A program made the position numbers and the translations under genes. The notes beneath the pieces are model-generated. The model searched no databases, was not told the DNA's origin, and was given only the letters and a program-made list of their open reading frames with translations. A DNA stretch of 7,559 nt from an uncultured delta proteobacterium (GTDB taxonomy: Bacteria > Myxococcota_A > Polyangia > Polyangiales > Polyangiaceae). Position 1 is the stretch's first letter, and the number at the start of each line of letters is the position of its first letter. This document shows positions 5,670-7,559 of the stretch, one piece after another. The DNA is taken from the NCBI GenBank assembly GCA_903893335.1, contig CAITLX010000696.1, positions 1-7,559 on the forward strand. Reading direction: 5' to 3'.

Positions 5670-7559
5670 TCACCGCTTCTTGCGGTGGCGGGGCGCGGCC
5701 TCGAGCTTCGCGACCGAGGCGGCGAGCGTGGCGTGCTCGCCGCGCAGCTTCTCGAGGGCGTCCTTCACCGCGGTGAGCTCGGCGCGGGGCGTCGTGGCCA
5801 GGTCGCGCAGGGCCTCGCGCAGGCGCCGGCGCACGCGCCCGTCGAGCTCGCGGTCCAGGCGCTTGGCGAGCGCGCCGCGGCTGCGCGCGTCGCCGAGGTC
5901 GAGCAGCGCGCGCCCGACGTCGACGCGCCGGTGCGGGTCGGCGACGTCGAGCAGCTCCTCGAGGGCCTCGCGCGCGCGCCGATCGGTCGCGAGCTTGGGG
6001 AGCGCGACGATCGCGGCGCGGCGCCCGCGGGTGCCGACGCCGTAGCGCGTGCGCGCGACGACGTGGGGCAGCGCGCGGTCGTCGCGCAGCGCGCCGAGGC
6101 CGTCGAGCGCTCCGACGCGCACGACGTCGCCCCACGACGCGCGATCGAGCACGTCGACGAGCGTGTCGAGCGCGTGCGACTGGCGCGTGGCGCCGAGCGC
6201 GCGCGCCGCCTCGGCCTCGACGAGGTAGCTGGCGTCGGCGAGCGCGAGCGGGGCGATCAGCTCCGCGGCCGCCGGCGAGTGGAAGCTGCCGAGGGCGTGG
6301 ACGACGGCGCGCCGCACCTTGGGGTGCTTCGTGCGAACGGCGCGCTTCAGCGCCTCGAACGCGGTCGGCGACGCCGACACCGCGAGCGCCTCGGCGGCCT
6401 CGGCCCGCACGCCCCAGAACGCCTTCTCGTCGCCGAGCACGCGGCCGAGCGCCTCGAGCGACGGCACGTCGGCGCGCTTGCCGAGCGGAGCCGCGGCCAG
6501 CCACCGGCCGCGCGCGGTCGGCGCCGACTCGAGCTGGCGCCGGAGCATGTCGAACGGAGCCTCGACCTTCACGTCGGCCAGCAGCGCGAACGCGGGGTCG
6601 ACGACGACCCACTGCGGCCGCTCCGGCGAGGGCACCGCGAGCGTGACGCACGCCTCGGAGACGGTGCGGCGCTCGACGCGCACCTTGCCGCCGGCGCCGC
6701 CGATCGCGATCTCGAGCGGGAACGTGTACGCGGGGCTCGCGGCGTCGATGGCCTGCGTCTGCTTCACGGTGACGAGCAGCACGCCCGCGTCGTGCTCGAT
6801 CTTCACGTCGAGCTCGGGGTGGCCCGCGCGCAGCACCCACTGGTCGAAGATGGCCTCGAGGCTGCGCCCCGAGGCGTCCTCGAGCGCGCGCAGGAGATCG
6901 CGCGTCTCGACGACGCCGCGCGCGTGACGCTCGAGGTAGGTGCGCACGCCCGCCCAGAAGGTGGCGTCGCCGAGCTCGCGCCGCAGCATGTGCAGCACGA
7001 GCCCTCCCTTCTCGTAGAGGTGCCGGTCGAACAGATCGATCGGCGCCTCGTAGTCGCTGCACACGATGGGGCGCGCGTAGCGCGACCCCGACTCGGCCAC
7101 ATACGCCTCGAGGTCGGTCTTGAGCCCGTACTCGTACTCGTCGAGGCCATGGTGGGCCTCGCGATCGAGGTGCTCGAAGAACGTGGCGAACCCCTCGTTG
7201 AGCCACGCGTGCGACCAGTCGCGGCAGGTCACGTAGTCGCCGAACCACTGGTGCGCGAGCTCGTGCGCGACGAGATCGTCGCTCGTGATGTCGAGCGCAG
7301 CCTTCTCGTCGAGCAGCACGTGCTCGTACATCGTCGTGGCCGACGTGTTCTCCATGCCGCCGAAGATGAAGTCCGACACGGCGACCTGCGCGTACTTGTT
7401 CCAGGGGTACGCGACGCCGGTGAGCCTGCCGAACAGCTCGATCATCGCCGGCGTGCGGCCGAACGCCCGCTGCCCGTCGGCCTCGCGCCCCGCGGGCACG
7501 AGGTAGGTGACCGGCACCCCCGCCGCCTCGCCGCCGTCGAGCGTCACGAGCTCGCCCGC
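5670..7559 (-). CDS. M1-family zinc aminopeptidase with HEAT-like C-terminal extension (5' partial)
   Basis: An open frame enters from the right edge and gives the last 629 residues; the N-terminal beta-saddle domain is outside the window. A GTG at 7547 is not the start, because coding sequence clearly continues to the edge (AGELVTLDGG). Counting from the edge, the exopeptidase motif GGMEN is at 67-71. The zinc site HELAH is at 99-103 (His99, catalytic Glu100, His103), with third ligand Glu122 in WLNEGFA, giving HExxH-x18-E. Tyr182 in LYEKG matches the transition-state-stabilising Tyr. These motifs indicate an active metallo-aminopeptidase that removes N-terminal residues from peptides. Residues about 246-335 are beta-rich (fourth-strand sandwich domain). 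Residues about 344-590 are a helical array rich in Ala/Leu/Arg with repeated EAL..A and V..AL.. units typical of HEAT repeats. Residues 591-621 look like a short coiled coil, followed by a basic tail (RHRKKR). Localisation cannot be judged without the N-terminus. The enoyl-CoA hydratase gene follows after 35 bp. Confidence 0.95.
   Translation of the reverse strand, partial: AGELVTLDGGEAAGVPVTYLVPAGREADGQRAFGRTPAMIELFGRLTGVAYPWNKYAQVAVSDFIFGGMENTSATTMYEHVLLDEKAALDITSDDLVAHELAHQWFGDYVTCRDWSHAWLNEGFATFFEHLDREAHHGLDEYEYGLKTDLEAYVAESGSRYARPIVCSDYEAPIDLFDRHLYEKGGLVLHMLRRELGDATFWAGVRTYLERHARGVVETRDLLRALEDASGRSLEAIFDQWVLRAGHPELDVKIEHDAGVLLVTVKQTQAIDAASPAYTFPLEIAIGGAGGKVRVERRTVSEACVTLAVPSPERPQWVVVDPAFALLADVKVEAPFDMLRRQLESAPTARGRWLAAAPLGKRADVPSLEALGRVLGDEKAFWGVRAEAAEALAVSASPTAFEALKRAVRTKHPKVRRAVVHALGSFHSPAAAELIAPLALADASYLVEAEAARALGATRQSHALDTLVDVLDRASWGDVVRVGALDGLGALRDDRALPHVVARTRYGVGTRGRRAAIVALPKLATDRRAREALEELLDVADPHRRVDVGRALLDLGDARSRGALAKRLDRELDGRVRRRLREALRDLATTPRAELTAVKDALEKLRGEHATLAASVAKLEAAPRHRKKR

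Overview
The window looks like chromosomal DNA from a very GC-rich deltaproteobacterium-type organism, most likely Myxococcota (order Polyangiales or a relative). Reasons: codon third positions are almost all G or C; a eukaryote-like Ser/Thr protein kinase with a long Pro/Ala/Thr-rich tail lies next to a hybrid histidine kinase; and the window holds a DUF4920-type lipoprotein and tandem small outer-membrane barrels. The lineage is an inference from gene content and base composition. No rRNA, tRNA, mobile element, CRISPR array or phage gene is visible.

Layout, left to right. At 2-106 (+) is the last 34 codons of a gene that begins outside the window. It converges with, and overlaps by 10 bp, two minus-strand genes (97-810 and 807-1430). 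Both encode small secreted proteins that resemble outer-membrane beta-barrels. They are paralogues and share a GTGA stop/start overlap. A 66-bp divergent intergenic region (1431-1496) separates them from a plus-strand DUF4920-like lipoprotein gene (1497-1976), which ends 8 bp short of the next convergent gene.

The rest of the window, 7559 down to 1985, is a run of four minus-strand genes with gaps of 35, 56 and 45 bp. In transcription order they are an M1-family zinc aminopeptidase with a HEAT-like C-terminal extension (5' end cut by the window edge), an enoyl-CoA hydratase/isomerase closest to the AUH/LiuC (3-methylglutaconyl-CoA hydratase) type, a tail-anchored Ser/Thr protein kinase, and a cytosolic histidine kinase fused to a receiver domain. 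The spacing allows co-transcription, but internal promoters cannot be excluded.

How they may work together: the two signalling genes form a plausible pair. The membrane-anchored Ser/Thr kinase could feed a histidine kinase-receiver protein that has no sensor or membrane domain of its own. The peptidase and the hydratase look like housekeeping or catabolic enzymes with no clear link to the signalling pair.

I did not find a convincing new system. The points most worth a second look are the Lys-to-Asn change in the kinase catalytic loop, the sensorless histidine kinase beside it, the twin GTVPL motifs in the kinase tail, and the barrel paralogue pair.
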